Source: CAVZGO01 sp963774935
GTDB lineage: Bacteria; Chloroflexota; Anaerolineae; Anaerolineales; UBA4823
Assembly: GCA_963774935.1 (NCBI GenBank)
Contig: CAVZGO010000001.1
Coordinates: forward strand, 372,001 to 436,000
Reading direction: 5' to 3'
DNA: 64,000 bases
Shown here: positions 19,056 to 28,041 of the stretch, in pieces
Position numbering within the stretch: position 1 is the first letter of the stretch
How the letters are laid out: each line of letters begins with the position of its first letter
Made by a program: the position numbers and the translations under genes
Notes under the pieces: generated by a model
The model's input: only the letters and a program-made list of their open reading frames with translations
Database searches by the model: none
What the model was told of the DNA's origin: nothing

Positions 19056-19661
19056 ATGTCCAGGCTGCTCATCGCCAGCAATAACCGCGGAAAACGGATC
19101 GAAATCCAAGCACTATTTGAGGGGCTCGAGATTGAATTGATCATGCCCCATGATATCGGGCTGGACTTATCAGTGGTCGAAGATGGTCATACCTACGAGG
19201 AAAACGCAGCCAAAAAAGCACACGCCTTCGCTGATGCTTCAGGACTGCTGACCCTGGCAGATGACTCTGGGCTGGAGGTTGATGCATTGAATGGCGCGCC
19301 AGGATTATTTTCGGCGCGCTATTCAAACAAGCCAGGAGCAAGCGATGCAGACCGCCGGCATTACCTGCTTAAACAGCTTCGTGATAAACCAAAACCATGG
19401 ATTGCTCGCTTTCGTTGCGTCATTGCGATAGCAACAGTGGATGGATCGATCGTTTTCAGCGAGGGGATTTGCCCTGGCGAGATAATTTCAGAAGAACGAG
19501 GGAGTAATGGCTTCGGGTATGATCCTATCTTCCTGCTGCCCGAGCTTGGTCTGACCATGGCAGAATTAGAGATGTCCGTAAAAAACCAGTACAGCCATCG
19601 GGCGAGAGCTGTTCGTGCAGCCATACCCAAGCTCACCGGGCTTATCGAAGGGCTCAATTGA
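19056..19661 (+). CDS. rdgB: XTP/dITP diphosphatase (RdgB/HAM1)
   Basis: Removes inosine and xanthosine triphosphates from the nucleotide pool. It has 201 residues, a normal size, with LLIASNNRGKRIEIQ at the start, SFxE-type EENAAKKA, ADDSGLEVDALNGAPGLFSARYS, the substrate-binding SNGFGYDPIFLLPE and YSHRARAVRA. AGGAGG precedes ATG 19056. It is divergent from yceD and followed after seven bases by the hydrolase gene, so the two probably form an operon. Confidence 0.95.
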   Translation: MSRLLIASNNRGKRIEIQALFEGLEIELIMPHDIGLDLSVVEDGHTYEENAAKKAHAFADASGLLTLADDSGLEVDALNGAPGLFSARYSNKPGASDADRRHYLLKQLRDKPKPWIARFRCVIAIATVDGSIVFSEGICPGEIISEERGSNGFGYDPIFLLPELGLTMAELEMSVKNQYSHRARAVRAAIPKLTGLIEGLN

Positions 19662-19668
19662 TCACGAC

Positions 19669-20436
19669 ATGATAACACCAGCGCATACTGGGATTTTCTA
19701 CCAGGTTGAGCCTCGCAGAAACTCAGAAGGTCTCCCCACCCTGATTCTTATACATGGAGCGGGCGGCAATCACCTGTTCTGGCCTGCCGAGGTGCGCCGC
19801 TCTCAGGAATAAAGGTCATTGCCATTGACCTGCCTGGTCACGGGAACTCACCAGGCAGCAGTGCGTCCACGATTCAATCGTATGTACAGCAATTACTGGA
19901 TTGGATGGATGCTGTCGGAATATCCCAGGCTGCCCTGGCAGGGCATTCAATGGGAGGCGCCATTGCCCTGCATCTGGCTATCTTTCATCCGGATCGTGTG
20001 TGCGGCTTAGCCTTGATCAGCACAGCCGCCAAACTGGAGGTAAGTGCAAGATTGCTCGAGCTGACTCAGAACCCAGATAGTTTTCACGAGGCGATCAAAA
20101 CGATCCTGCAATACTCATTTCAGTCCCCAAACCCCCGAAAGGCTGCGGCAGCTGGCTGAAGCCAGGATGACTGAAGTAACCTGGCAAACACTGCATAATG
20201 ACTTCCTCGCCTGCCATGTATTTGACCTGACCGAGTATCTCAACCAGGTGGATCAGCCAACCCTCGTGATCTGTGGCGAAGAGGATCAGATGACGCCCGT
20301 GCGCTATTCACAACTATTAGCAACCGGTATCCGTGGTGCACACTTGGAAATCCTGCTGGGTTTAGGACATATGGCAATGCTCGAAGAGCCCAAGATAGTC
20401 GCAAATCTATTGGGTAATTTTTTTAGCTTCCTTTAG
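19669..20436 (+). CDS. alpha/beta-hydrolase, two compensating frame breaks
   Basis: An alpha/beta-hydrolase fold enzyme of unknown substrate. ATG 19669 starts the first part (LILIHGAGGNHLFW, oxyanion HGxGG); after a missing base near 19800 it reads VIAIDLPGHGNSPG and the nucleophile elbow LAGHSMGGAIALHLA with the catalytic serine. A second break lies in a five-C run (20132-20136), after which LVICGEEDQMTPV (catalytic aspartate) and LGLGHMAMLEEP (catalytic histidine) follow. The two breaks cancel, giving 255 residues, typical of the family. All three triad residues are present. Confidence 0.82.
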
Positions 20437-20440
20437 CTGC

Positions 20441-20469
20441 TTGCCCTTTTTCATATGTGCGTGTATAAT
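20441..20469 (+). promoter_or_regulatory. promoter of tRNA-Val
   Basis: TTGCCC (20441-20446), a 17-base spacer and a perfect TATAAT (20464-20469), ending 10 bases before the mature tRNA. Confidence 0.8.
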
Positions 20470-20479
20470 TTGTGCGCTC

Positions 20480-20556
20480 GGGCGGATAGCTCAGTTGGTT
20501 AGAGCACTGCGTTGACATCGCAGAGGTCGTAGGTTCGAGCCCTATTCCGCCCACCA
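20480..20556 (+). tRNA. tRNA-Val (anticodon GAC)
   Basis: Cloverleaf checked by hand: acceptor GGGCGGA pairs with TCCGCCC; the D arm contains GCTCAGTTGGTTAGAGC; the anticodon stem CTGCG/CGCAG holds loop TTGACAT with anticodon GAC; the T arm contains GGTTCGAGCC. The CCA end is encoded. It reads GUC and GUU valine codons. Confidence 0.96.
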
Positions 20557-20562
20557 GATTTT

Positions 20563-20597
20563 GAAGAGCAACGTGCAACATGAGCACGTTGCTCTTC
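20563..20597. terminator. strong stem-loop after tRNA-Val
   Basis: GAAGAGCAACGTGC (20563-20576) pairs perfectly with its complement at 20584-20597 across a 7-base loop, followed by ATTTAATG. It probably ends the tRNA transcript and, from the other side, the mazG transcript. Confidence 0.75.
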
Positions 20598-20620
20598 ATT
20601 TAATGTAATATAACAGTGCA

Positions 20621-22099
20621 TTATTGCCGTTTCGCTTCTTTCCAGAGCTCTAACATCTCTTCAATCGATAAATCCGAAATTGCACAGCCACGGCTCCGTG
20701 CAGCAGCTTCCAGATAGGTAAACCTTCCCCGGAAGCGTAAATTTGCCTCGCGCAGTGAGCTTTCAGGATCTACCCCATACCAGCGGGCTAAGTCGCAGAA
20801 AGCAAGCAGCACATCACCTACTTCCTTAGCACGCTCGTCATCATCGTCAGCCTGGTAAACCTCTTGCAGCTCTTCCTCGACTTTTTGGATAGCCCCATTT
20901 ATATCAGGCCAATCAAAACCGACACGGGAGACGCGTTTTAACAGCTCACTCGCCTGTGATAGTGCAGGAAGTGTCACCGGGACACCATCCAACAAACTCA
21001 TTTCCGACTTGCCGTTGGCTTCTCGCTCCTGGGCTTTAAGCCGTTCCCAATTCTGAAGCACGCCTTCAGCATCTTTTACTTCAACATCACCAAAAACGTG
21101 CGGATGGCGGCGGACAATCTTCGTGTGGATATATTCCAGGATTTCCGCCATGTTGAACTCGCCCTCCTCTGCGGCAATCTGAGCATGAAGCACAATCTGT
21201 AATAAGAGATCGCCAAATTCCTCGCGCATTGCCTCTGGATCCTGTGCATCCAGGGCATTTAATGTCTCATATGTTTCTTCTAGCAGATACTGGCGCAACG
21301 TCGCGTGGGTTTGCTTGCGATCCCAGGGACAACCGTCAGGAGCCCGAAGATGGGCTATCAGTTCCTGGAATGCCTCGAACGAGGTTGCTGAGCTGAGCGG
21401 AGGAAGGTATAGAACCGACAACAGACCAAGGTGATTACTTTGATCAATCTCGTGCAGAGCAAGGTTTTCGACCAATTCCTCCGTGGTACCTGCGGCATGG
21501 ACCAGCACGACCGGATGCTCGTCTGGATAATGCGCCATCAGCGTCAATTTAACATCCGAGGCGATCGCTGTGGAGTATACCTGCGCAATCAGTGCTGGCA
21601 CGCCAGGAGGAAAAGGAGGTACGTGAGTAACTGCTAACTCCAAACCGTCTATCAAGGCGGTATGAGGAAAAGGATCTAACCTTAAAGCGGTAAATACCGG
21701 TTCAAGGAAAGAAAGTCCGTCGATTACCTGAACAGGCAAGCCCTCAAGCCTGGCGCGGCGAACAATTTCAGGCCCAGTAGTCTCAGCGATTAAAGGATGA
21801 CCCGGGACTGCATAAACAACTCCTCCTGGCCGGCGTCCTAATCCCAAGACCTGTTCTACGATTTGCTGATACAGTGCCTCAAATGTATCAACAGATTCGT
21901 ACAACGAGTCAAATGAGTGCAGGTGGATACTTTCAGGCAGAAAGTCAACAATCGGGTGCTGCAGCGTTCTAAGGTAAACTTCAGGGGAGCTTTCAAGAAT
22001 TTGCCAGGCTCGACGAGTGATCAATCCTGGATCGCCAGGACCAAGACCAAGTAGAATAATACCCTGGCTGTTCGAGAATGAATCGGCAGACGATGTCAT
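20621..22099 (-). CDS. mazG: tetrapyrrole methylase-like / MazG nucleotide pyrophosphohydrolase fusion (YabN type)
   Basis: Two domains: an N-terminal SAM-dependent methylase-like domain (about 12-215; LLGLGPGDPGLITRRAW, VVYAVPGHPLIAETT) and a C-terminal tandem MazG domain (about 235-490) with the metal-binding EETYE, EEFGDLL and KEVGDVLL acidic clusters. This is the layout of B. subtilis YabN, which hydrolyses nucleoside triphosphates; the methylase half has no proven substrate. I chose ATG 22099 because AGGA precedes it; a TTG at 22120 would add seven residues. It runs convergent to the tRNA and follows the end of the ribosomal block. Confidence 0.9.
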   Translation of the reverse strand: MTSSADSFSNSQGIILLGLGPGDPGLITRRAWQILESSPEVYLRTLQHPIVDFLPESIHLHSFDSLYESVDTFEALYQQIVEQVLGLGRRPGGVVYAVPGHPLIAETTGPEIVRRARLEGLPVQVIDGLSFLEPVFTALRLDPFPHTALIDGLELAVTHVPPFPPGVPALIAQVYSTAIASDVKLTLMAHYPDEHPVVLVHAAGTTEELVENLALHEIDQSNHLGLLSVLYLPPLSSATSFEAFQELIAHLRAPDGCPWDRKQTHATLRQYLLEETYETLNALDAQDPEAMREEFGDLLLQIVLHAQIAAEEGEFNMAEILEYIHTKIVRRHPHVFGDVEVKDAEGVLQNWERLKAQEREANGKSEMSLLDGVPVTLPALSQASELLKRVSRVGFDWPDINGAIQKVEEELQEVYQADDDDERAKEVGDVLLAFCDLARWYGVDPESSLREANLRFRGRFTYLEAAARSRGCAISDLSIEEMLELWKEAKRQ

Positions 22100-22154
22100 A
22101 ATATAATTCCTGCGGCACAACCAGACTTTATCACCAAGTTAATCAAATTAACTG

Positions 22155-22228
22155 AAAAATAAAATCGCGGAAACTCAGCGCATGCCAAAGCTGCTTTCAC
22201 TTTCCCTGGCGCACGCTGAGTTTCCGCG
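22155..22228 (-). terminator. terminator of the ribosomal-protein block
   Basis: On the minus strand a perfect 15-base stem (22228-22214 with 22180-22166, core CTGAGTTTCCGCG) encloses a loop that can itself pair GCCA with TGGC, and is followed by ATTTTATTTTT. It lies 32 bases after the rpsI stop and should end the long leftward block. Confidence 0.88.
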
Positions 22229-22259
22229 TTGTGCGAAAAGACCAGCCGGATTCGGTGGT

Positions 22260-22655
22260 TTAACGCTTGGTGTAGGTAGGAGCCTTGCGAGCGCGTTTGA
22301 GACCGGGTTTCTTTCTTTCTTTCACCCGGGCATCACGCGTCAGAAAGCCGCCTTTGCGCATGGCTGAGTGCAGATCAGGGTTCATTTTAACCAGAGCGCG
22401 GGCAATGCCAAGCATGACTGCATCACTCTGACCTGTCACCCCACCACCTTTGACCACAACCGTGATATCCAGTTGTGATGGGTTCTCACCTGCAGCCTGT
22501 AATGGAGACAACACATTTACAAGGTCGCCCAGACGAGGAAAGTAGACCTCAGCCGGCTTGTCATTCACCACGAACCGACCCGATCCATTCATCAGGCGCA
22601 CACGGGCAGTGCTCTCCTTGCGCCGACCAATACCTTCATAATACTGGATTGCCAT
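22260..22655 (-). CDS. rpsI: 30S ribosomal protein S9
   Basis: Small-subunit protein at the head near the P site. It has 131 residues, with QYYEGIGRRKESTARVRL at the start and the conserved basic tail ending in YTKR, whose last arginine contacts P-site tRNA. Last gene of the block, six bases after rplM. Confidence 0.96.
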   Translation of the reverse strand: MAIQYYEGIGRRKESTARVRLMNGSGRFVVNDKPAEVYFPRLGDLVNVLSPLQAAGENPSQLDITVVVKGGGVTGQSDAVMLGIARALVKMNPDLHSAMRKGGFLTRDARVKERKKPGLKRARKAPTYTKR

Positions 22656-22660
22656 AAATA

Positions 22661-23107
22661 CTACTCCTTATCCATCGCCATCGGCTGCGGCTTTTGAGCC
22701 CCGTGCGGGTGTTCCGAACCGGCATATATTTTCAGATTTTTAATGATTTGCCGTCCAAGTTTATTGTGAGGCAGCATGCCCCACACAGCCGAACGTATAA
22801 CCCGATCGGGATGCCTGGCGAGCTGATCGCGCAGGCTGGTTGCTGTGAGTCCACCGGGATATTGGGAATGGCGATAATAGAACTTCTCTTCTAACTTCTG
22901 ACCGGTCACACGAATTTGCTCGCAATTCACGACCACTACAAAGTCACCCATCTCCACACCAGGTGTGAAGGTTGGTTTATGCTTGCCGAGCAAAACGCTG
23001 GCAATTTGCGTGGCAAGACGACCCAGATTCTGTCCTTTGGCATCTACCAGATACCATTCCCGGGTAATCTCACTGGCTTTCGGAAAATATGTTTTTTCCA
23101 CGCTCAT
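22661..23107 (-). CDS. rplM: 50S ribosomal protein L13
   Basis: Large-subunit assembly protein. REWYLVDAKGQNLGRLATQIA and AVWGMLPHNKLGRQIIKNLKIYAGSEHPH are diagnostic; 148 residues from ATG 23107, which GGAG precedes closely. A TTG at 23116 in the same frame would add three residues. The rplM-rpsI pair follows truA as in many Gram-positive and Chloroflexota genomes. Confidence 0.95.
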   Translation of the reverse strand: MSVEKTYFPKASEITREWYLVDAKGQNLGRLATQIASVLLGKHKPTFTPGVEMGDFVVVVNCEQIRVTGQKLEEKFYYRHSQYPGGLTATSLRDQLARHPDRVIRSAVWGMLPHNKLGRQIIKNLKIYAGSEHPHGAQKPQPMAMDKE

Positions 23108-23128
23108 CTTCTCCAATTTCCAACCTGG

Positions 23129-23902
23129 TTACTTTCTGGATAACCAGGCTGCTTCATCCGAATATATTACTTCTGCCAACACCAAGCCTTGCGGAGGTGC
23201 AATCCCCTGCAGCATTGTCCGGTTCGTGCCCTCCAGCCGATCAAACACCTCTTGCTCGGCCAGAATTCCTTGAGCAACAACTACCTGGGCATATACCAGC
23301 CGCCGCACCATATGGTACAAAAAGGCATTGGCTACGATTTCGTAGATCAGATCCTCGCCATCACACTGCCACCAGGAGGTGTGGACGGTGCGAACTGTGC
23401 TGCCACCAGCCCGGGGCGGGGTGCCAAAGGCAGCAAAATCACGCGAACCAACCAGCCTGCCAGCAATAGCTTGCAAGCGCTCCAGTTGAACAGGGGGCCA
23501 CACTCTCCAGGCGTAACGATCTCGCAACGGATCGCGCCAGGGCTGGCAGTAGATTCGGTAGCGATAGCGTCTGGCGGAAGCTCGATACCGCGGATGGAAA
23601 TCATCCTTGGCAGTCTCGACTGCGCTCACCGCCATATCGGACGGCAAGTAAGCGTTTAAGGCTGCCTGCAGCTCATCCATCGGGTGGCGCCAATCCAGAT
23701 CGAATGCGATGACCTGGCAAGATGCATGCACACCACGATCGGTACGACCCGCTGCCAGGATCGAACTACCCTGCCAACCGAGCTGGCGTAGAGCAAATTC
23801 AACTTCACCCTGGACCGTGCGATCCCCTCGCACATTTGCCTGGCGCTGGAACCCGGCAAACTGGGTGCCATCATAGGCAAGGATCAATTTGTAACGTACC
23901 AT
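23129..23902 (-). CDS. truA: tRNA pseudouridine(38-40) synthase
   Basis: Converts uridines 38-40 of the tRNA anticodon arm to pseudouridine. It has 257 residues, with KLILAYDGTQFAGFQRQ, the catalytic aspartate in ILAAGRTDRGVHASCQV, and FLYHMVRRLVYAQVVVAQG. Intact. It sits between rplQ and rplM, the arrangement seen in Firmicutes and relatives. Confidence 0.95.
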   Translation of the reverse strand: MVRYKLILAYDGTQFAGFQRQANVRGDRTVQGEVEFALRQLGWQGSSILAAGRTDRGVHASCQVIAFDLDWRHPMDELQAALNAYLPSDMAVSAVETAKDDFHPRYRASARRYRYRIYCQPWRDPLRDRYAWRVWPPVQLERLQAIAGRLVGSRDFAAFGTPPRAGGSTVRTVHTSWWQCDGEDLIYEIVANAFLYHMVRRLVYAQVVVAQGILAEQEVFDRLEGTNRTMLQGIAPPQGLVLAEVIYSDEAAWLSRK

Positions 23903-23959
23903 TAGTTCAACAAACCTGTTTGCTGGTTATCAGCAAACAGAGAACACAACTCTTAATAA

Positions 23960-24337
23960 TTAATCTTCAACAAGTTCCAATACCACCATTTCGGCAGCAT
24001 CCCCGTGACGTGGGCCAAGCTTGACCAAACGGGTATAACCACCGGGACGATTTTCAAAACGCGGGGCAATGTCATCAAACAATTTCTTCACAGCCACCGG
24101 ATCGTTCAGGCGGGCAGCAGCCAATCGACGAGCATGCACCATTTGAGCATCGCCTGCTTTGTTGCCGCGCTTGGCAAGCGTGATCAACCGCTCTGCCTGA
24201 CCACGCACGGCCAACGCTTTCGTTTTGGTCGTTCGGATCTTTTCATGTTCAAACAATTGTTTCACCAGGTTGCGCCGCAAGGATCTGCGGTCATCGGCAC
24301 TCCGGCTTAATCGAAATCCAAAAATTCTGTGTCGCAT
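23960..24337 (-). CDS. rplQ: 50S ribosomal protein L17
   Basis: 125 residues with MRHRIFGFRLSRSADDRRSL and FEHEKIRTTKTKALAVRGQAE; contacts 23S rRNA near the exit tunnel. Follows rpoA by six bases, the universal order. Confidence 0.95.
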   Translation of the reverse strand: MRHRIFGFRLSRSADDRRSLRRNLVKQLFEHEKIRTTKTKALAVRGQAERLITLAKRGNKAGDAQMVHARRLAAARLNDPVAVKKLFDDIAPRFENRPGGYTRLVKLGPRHGDAAEMVVLELVED

Positions 24338-24343
24338 CTTGGT

Positions 24344-25315
24344 TTACTCCGCTTCTCTATCGTCGCCATCGCGCAGATAATTTTTCTCGCGCATTTTCAG
24401 GCGGAGCTCGTCCAGGCTTTTCTCTCCGAAATTTCGGATTGACATTACCGCTTCGTCGCCTTTTTCGAGCAGTTCTAGTACTTCACCCACCGTAGTGATA
24501 CCCGTACGCTTAAGTGAGTTAAACACACGCACAGACAAATCCAGATTCTCGATGGGGGTCTCGATCATTTCACTTGTTAGATGTGTAACATCTTCTTCTT
24601 CCAGTGAAATCGCTGCCAGGGTTTCCTCACTGATCCCTGCCAGATGGCGCAAATGGTCAATCAGGATCTTTGCACTGGTGCTTAAGGCAGCCTCTGGACC
24701 AACCGTGCCATCCGTCCAGATCTCCAACACCAGCTTATCAAAGTTCGTGCTTTGACCAACACGGGCGCTGCTTACATCCCAGTTGACTCGCTTAACCGGG
24801 CTGTAAATCGCATCCACCGGAAGCTCACCGATTGGCAGCTTTCCAATACGCTCATCAGCCGGTGAATAGCCGTGTCCGCGCTCAACAGTCAGTTCGATCT
24901 CCAGGTGAGCATTATTGTCATCTACCGAGAATAGGTAGAGATCGGGATTCATGATTTCTACTTCTGGAGGCGCAATGATGTCACCTGCTGTTACCACACC
25001 ACTCCCGCGTACATCCAGGTGTAAACGGGCGGTATCCACGTCATATAATTTCATCCGCAACTGTTTGATCTGCAGCATCACCCGGATGACATCTTCACGA
25101 ACACCTGGGATCTCACTAAATTCATGCTGCACATCGGCAATTCGGATGGATGTGACCGCTGCGCCATCCAGAGATGAGAGTAAAACTCTCCGCAGTGAAT
25201 TACCCAGCGTGACACCATAGCCTCGCTCAAGCGGGCCGATAACAAATTTGCCATAATTGCGCGCTTCTGCTTCGCGCTCAATCTTCGGCGTGACCATATT
25301 ACTCAGACCAATCAC
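24344..25315 (-). CDS. rpoA: DNA-directed RNA polymerase subunit alpha
   Basis: Dimerising scaffold of RNA polymerase. 323 residues: N-terminal domain with GPLERGYGVTLGNSLRRVLLSSLDG and the C-terminal DNA-contacting domain (about 245-310) with NSLKRTGITTVGEVLELLEKG and NFGEKSLDELRLKMRE. GTG 25315 follows GAGGTG, and ATG 25297 is a weaker alternative. The beta subunit gene is also in the window, but rpoC is not. Confidence 0.96.
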   Translation of the reverse strand: MIGLSNMVTPKIEREAEARNYGKFVIGPLERGYGVTLGNSLRRVLLSSLDGAAVTSIRIADVQHEFSEIPGVREDVIRVMLQIKQLRMKLYDVDTARLHLDVRGSGVVTAGDIIAPPEVEIMNPDLYLFSVDDNNAHLEIELTVERGHGYSPADERIGKLPIGELPVDAIYSPVKRVNWDVSSARVGQSTNFDKLVLEIWTDGTVGPEAALSTSAKILIDHLRHLAGISEETLAAISLEEEDVTHLTSEMIETPIENLDLSVRVFNSLKRTGITTVGEVLELLEKGDEAVMSIRNFGEKSLDELRLKMREKNYLRDGDDREAE

Positions 25316-25419
25316 GATTCACCTCATCCTTCATCAGGTGCGGGTTAGCAGGTCGGCAGGGTGATGAGTTGTATTTCGGATCACTCTATCCACCTTGCCA
25401 CTTCCCACCTGTGCCCCCG

Positions 25420-26061
25420 TTATCGTCGCGAGTAGTACTCGACGATGGATTGTTCGCTCAGATTGCCGTCGATTTCAGACCGCTCAGGTAGGCGAACCAT
25501 CGTGCCTGCCAGATTGCGCAAGTCACGGCTGAGCCAGTTTGGAACCGTCTTTGTTTCCGCTAAGTCAGCCAGACCCTTAAAGTATTGGCTCGAGCGGGAA
25601 CCATCGCGAATTGTAACCGTATCACCGGGTGCCATCAGCATGGACGGCACATCGGTACGGCGGCCGTTAATCGTGAAATGCCCGTGGGTTACCAACAATC
25701 GTGCCTGGGCTCGACTATCAGCAAAGCCAAGGCGGTAGACAATATTATCCAGACGTGTTTCTAGGATCTGAAGCAAATTCAAACCCGTCAATCCTCGCCG
25801 GCTCAAAGAAACTTCATAATATCGGCGGAACTGGCGTTCCAGCACACCATAGACGCGGCGCGCTTTTTGCTTGGCGCGCAGCTGGCGCTGGTAATCCGAT
25901 TCACGTTTGCGGCGGAATTGCGAACCTTTGCCATGCTGACCAGGTGCATATCCGCGACGCTCAAACGCACATTTTGGTGTGAAACAACGTTCACCCTTTA
26001 AGAACAGCTTTTCGCCTTCTCGCCGGCATAATCTGCACACCGGCCCTCTATATTTTGCCAT
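25420..26061 (-). CDS. rpsD: 30S ribosomal protein S4
   Basis: Primary 16S rRNA binder. 213 residues with KYRGPVCRLCRREG and CFTPKCAFERRGYAPGQHG; four cysteines form the zinc (C+) type N-terminus. The S4 RNA-binding domain LETRLDNIVYRLGFADSRAQARLLVTHGHF spans about 95-125. Confidence 0.96.
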   Translation of the reverse strand: MAKYRGPVCRLCRREGEKLFLKGERCFTPKCAFERRGYAPGQHGKGSQFRRKRESDYQRQLRAKQKARRVYGVLERQFRRYYEVSLSRRGLTGLNLLQILETRLDNIVYRLGFADSRAQARLLVTHGHFTINGRRTDVPSMLMAPGDTVTIRDGSRSSQYFKGLADLAETKTVPNWLSRDLRNLAGTMVRLPERSEIDGNLSEQSIVEYYSRR

Positions 26062-26104
26062 AACTTTCTTTCCTTATCCTTCCTGGTCTGATCCCGTAAA
26101 AGGA

Positions 26105-26509
26105 TTACACACGACGCTTTTTGGGAGGACGGCAGCCATTGTGCGGTACAGGAGTAATATCCGACATTGCCGTCACCTTCAGGCCGAGAGACTGAACCGC
26201 ACGAATTGCCGATTCACGGCCTGGGCCAGGACCCTTCACAAAAAGCTCGACTTCCTGTAAGCCCATCGTCATCGCTGCCTTAATCGCCTGTTCGGCAGCT
26301 AAACGAGCAGCAAACGGTGTGCTCTTACGAGAACCTTTGAATCCGGCTGAACCAGCGCTGCCCCAGGCTACAGTGTTACCCTGGGAATCAGTCACGGTTA
26401 CGATGGTATTGTTGAAGGTTGCCATAATATGCACCTGCCCGCTGGACAGGGTGCGCTTTACCTTCTTCACTACGCCTTTGCGGCGCGTTGCACGAACACT
26501 TTGAGCCAT
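26105..26509 (-). CDS. rpsK: 30S ribosomal protein S11
   Basis: Platform protein. 134 residues, with HIMATFNNTIVTVTDSQGN, GFKGSRKSTPFAAR and the end ITPVPHNGCRPPKKRRV. ATG 26509 follows GAGGTG. The 151 bases separating it from rpsM hold no ORF but do contain a small hairpin (CTGGT/ACCAG) upstream of its ribosome site. Confidence 0.96.
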   Translation of the reverse strand: MAQSVRATRRKGVVKKVKRTLSSGQVHIMATFNNTIVTVTDSQGNTVAWGSAGSAGFKGSRKSTPFAARLAAEQAIKAAMTMGLQEVELFVKGPGPGRESAIRAVQSLGLKVTAMSDITPVPHNGCRPPKKRRV

Positions 26510-26660
26510 AACACCTCACTTCAATCTGCAGATGGTGGCTGGTCGAGAAAACCAGCTCCAACTTTGTTTCAGCCCTTTTTGCCTTGTTCTTTCCGGGCAG
26601 CCGTTGGGGAGGAAGGTGCCCCATCCGGAAGACCTCAGGCTTGTAAGGGTCCGTAAACGA

Positions 26661-27050
26661 TTACTTCTTGGTTGCACCGCGTCGTCGCCCGCGACCAGCC
26701 ACTGTTTTCTTGGGGCCTTTGCGTGTTCGCGAGTTTGTCCGAGTTCGCTGCCCATGCACCGGCAAATTGCGGCGATGGCGCAGACCACGATAGCTACCGA
26801 TTTCAATTAGACGCTTGATATTGAGTTGCACCTCACGGCGCAAATCGCCTTCAACTTTAAAATGCTGACCGATATAATCGCGCAGCAATGCTACATCGCT
26901 ATCCGTTAGGTCTTTTACTCTGGTATCTGGATTCACCTTCGTAGCGCCCAATATTTCTTGGGCGCGTGGCAATCCAATCCCAAAAATATAAGTCAAACCA
27001 ATTTCAACCCGCTTATTGCGCGGTAGATCAACGCCTTCAATACGAGCCAT
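26661..27050 (-). CDS. rpsM: 30S ribosomal protein S13
   Basis: Head protein bridging to the large subunit. 129 residues, with ARIEGVDLPRNKRVEIGLTY, the GxLRHRR-type RGLRHRRNLPVHGQRT and a basic tail. Follows rpmJ by five bases. Confidence 0.96.
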   Translation of the reverse strand: MARIEGVDLPRNKRVEIGLTYIFGIGLPRAQEILGATKVNPDTRVKDLTDSDVALLRDYIGQHFKVEGDLRREVQLNIKRLIEIGSYRGLRHRRNLPVHGQRTRTNSRTRKGPKKTVAGRGRRRGATKK

Positions 27051-27055
27051 AACTT

Positions 27056-27169
27056 TTATCCCTGTCGCTGCTTATGTTTTGGATTATCACACATGATATA
27101 TAACACGCCTTTGCGCTTTACCACACGGCATTTAGCGCAGCGTTTCTTAATCGACGATGAAACTTTCAT
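27056..27169 (-). CDS. rpmJ: 50S ribosomal protein L36
   Basis: 37 residues from ATG 27169 to TAA 27056: MKVSSSIKKRCAKCRVVKRK, then GVLYIMCDNPKHKQRQG. Cys11, Cys14, Cys27 and His32 form the zinc knuckle of the C+ type. AGGAG precedes the start. Confidence 0.95.
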   Translation of the reverse strand: MKVSSSIKKRCAKCRVVKRKGVLYIMCDNPKHKQRQG

Positions 27170-27255
27170 GATTTCTCCTTCCAATCTCACGAACCTCTTC
27201 AGGTTCGGTACAGCCAAAGTTGCAATTATACTTGTTCTTATCGTTTTGTCCAGCT

Positions 27256-28041
27256 TTACAGCAGGGTTAAGATTTGCGGATCACCATCAGTGACTGCCAC
27301 ACTATGCTCATAGTGAGCAGTCAACGATCCATCTGCTGCAACCACTGTCCACTGGTCAGCGAGTACGCGAGTGCGATGCGTACCTACCAATACCATCGGC
27401 TCCAGGGCTATCGTCATGCCAGGTCGTAGCAGGACGCCTCTACCTGGTGTGCCATAGTTTGGCACCTGCGGACCTTCGTGCATCCGTCTTCCGACGCCAT
27501 GTCCAGTGTACTCGCGGGTGACATGAAATCCGTTGCTTTCCACGAATTTCTGTATCGCCGATGAGATATCGCCCGTCCGGTTACCTGCCCGCATTTGTTC
27601 AATCCCGACATATAAAGACTGCTCGGTGACTTCTAGCAAACGTTGAGCAACCGGACTGACCTCACCAACTGCCACGCTGATTGCAGCATCGCCCACAAAG
27701 CCATTCAACAGGGTGCCGCAGTCGATGGAGACGATATCGCCTTCCTTCAACTTTCGCTTCCCCGGAATGCCGTGAACAAGCTCCTCGTTCACGCTCACAC
27801 AGAGGGTTGCCGGATAGGGATAGGCACCTGGATAGCCCTTAAAAACGGGCGTTCCGTTGTGGTCGCGGATCACTCCTTCGGCAGCGGCATCCAGCTCAGC
27901 AGTTGTCACGCCTGGTCGGATCAGCTCACGAACAGCAGCCAGAGCCAGTGCGTTCACACGTCCAGCCTCTCTCATGAGAGCCAGCTCAGCCTGGGTTTTG
28001 ATGACGATGTTTTGATCCCAGCTCATATTCGTAAGGTTCAA
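27256..28041 (-). CDS. map: methionine aminopeptidase, type I
   Basis: Removes the initiator methionine from new proteins. Metal ligands are seen in VSIDCGTLLNGFVGDAAIS, GHGVGRRMHEGPQVPNYG and ALEPMVLVG, and the last glutamate lies in YEHSVAVTDG. 261 residues if TTG 28041, overlapping the adk stop, is used; ATG 28026 gives 256. Neither has a clear ribosome site. In most bacteria infA lies between map and rpmJ; here only 86 non-coding bases do. Confidence 0.94.
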   Translation of the reverse strand: MNLTNMSWDQNIVIKTQAELALMREAGRVNALALAAVRELIRPGVTTAELDAAAEGVIRDHNGTPVFKGYPGAYPYPATLCVSVNEELVHGIPGKRKLKEGDIVSIDCGTLLNGFVGDAAISVAVGEVSPVAQRLLEVTEQSLYVGIEQMRAGNRTGDISSAIQKFVESNGFHVTREYTGHGVGRRMHEGPQVPNYGTPGRGVLLRPGMTIALEPMVLVGTHRTRVLADQWTVVAADGSLTAHYEHSVAVTDGDPQILTLL

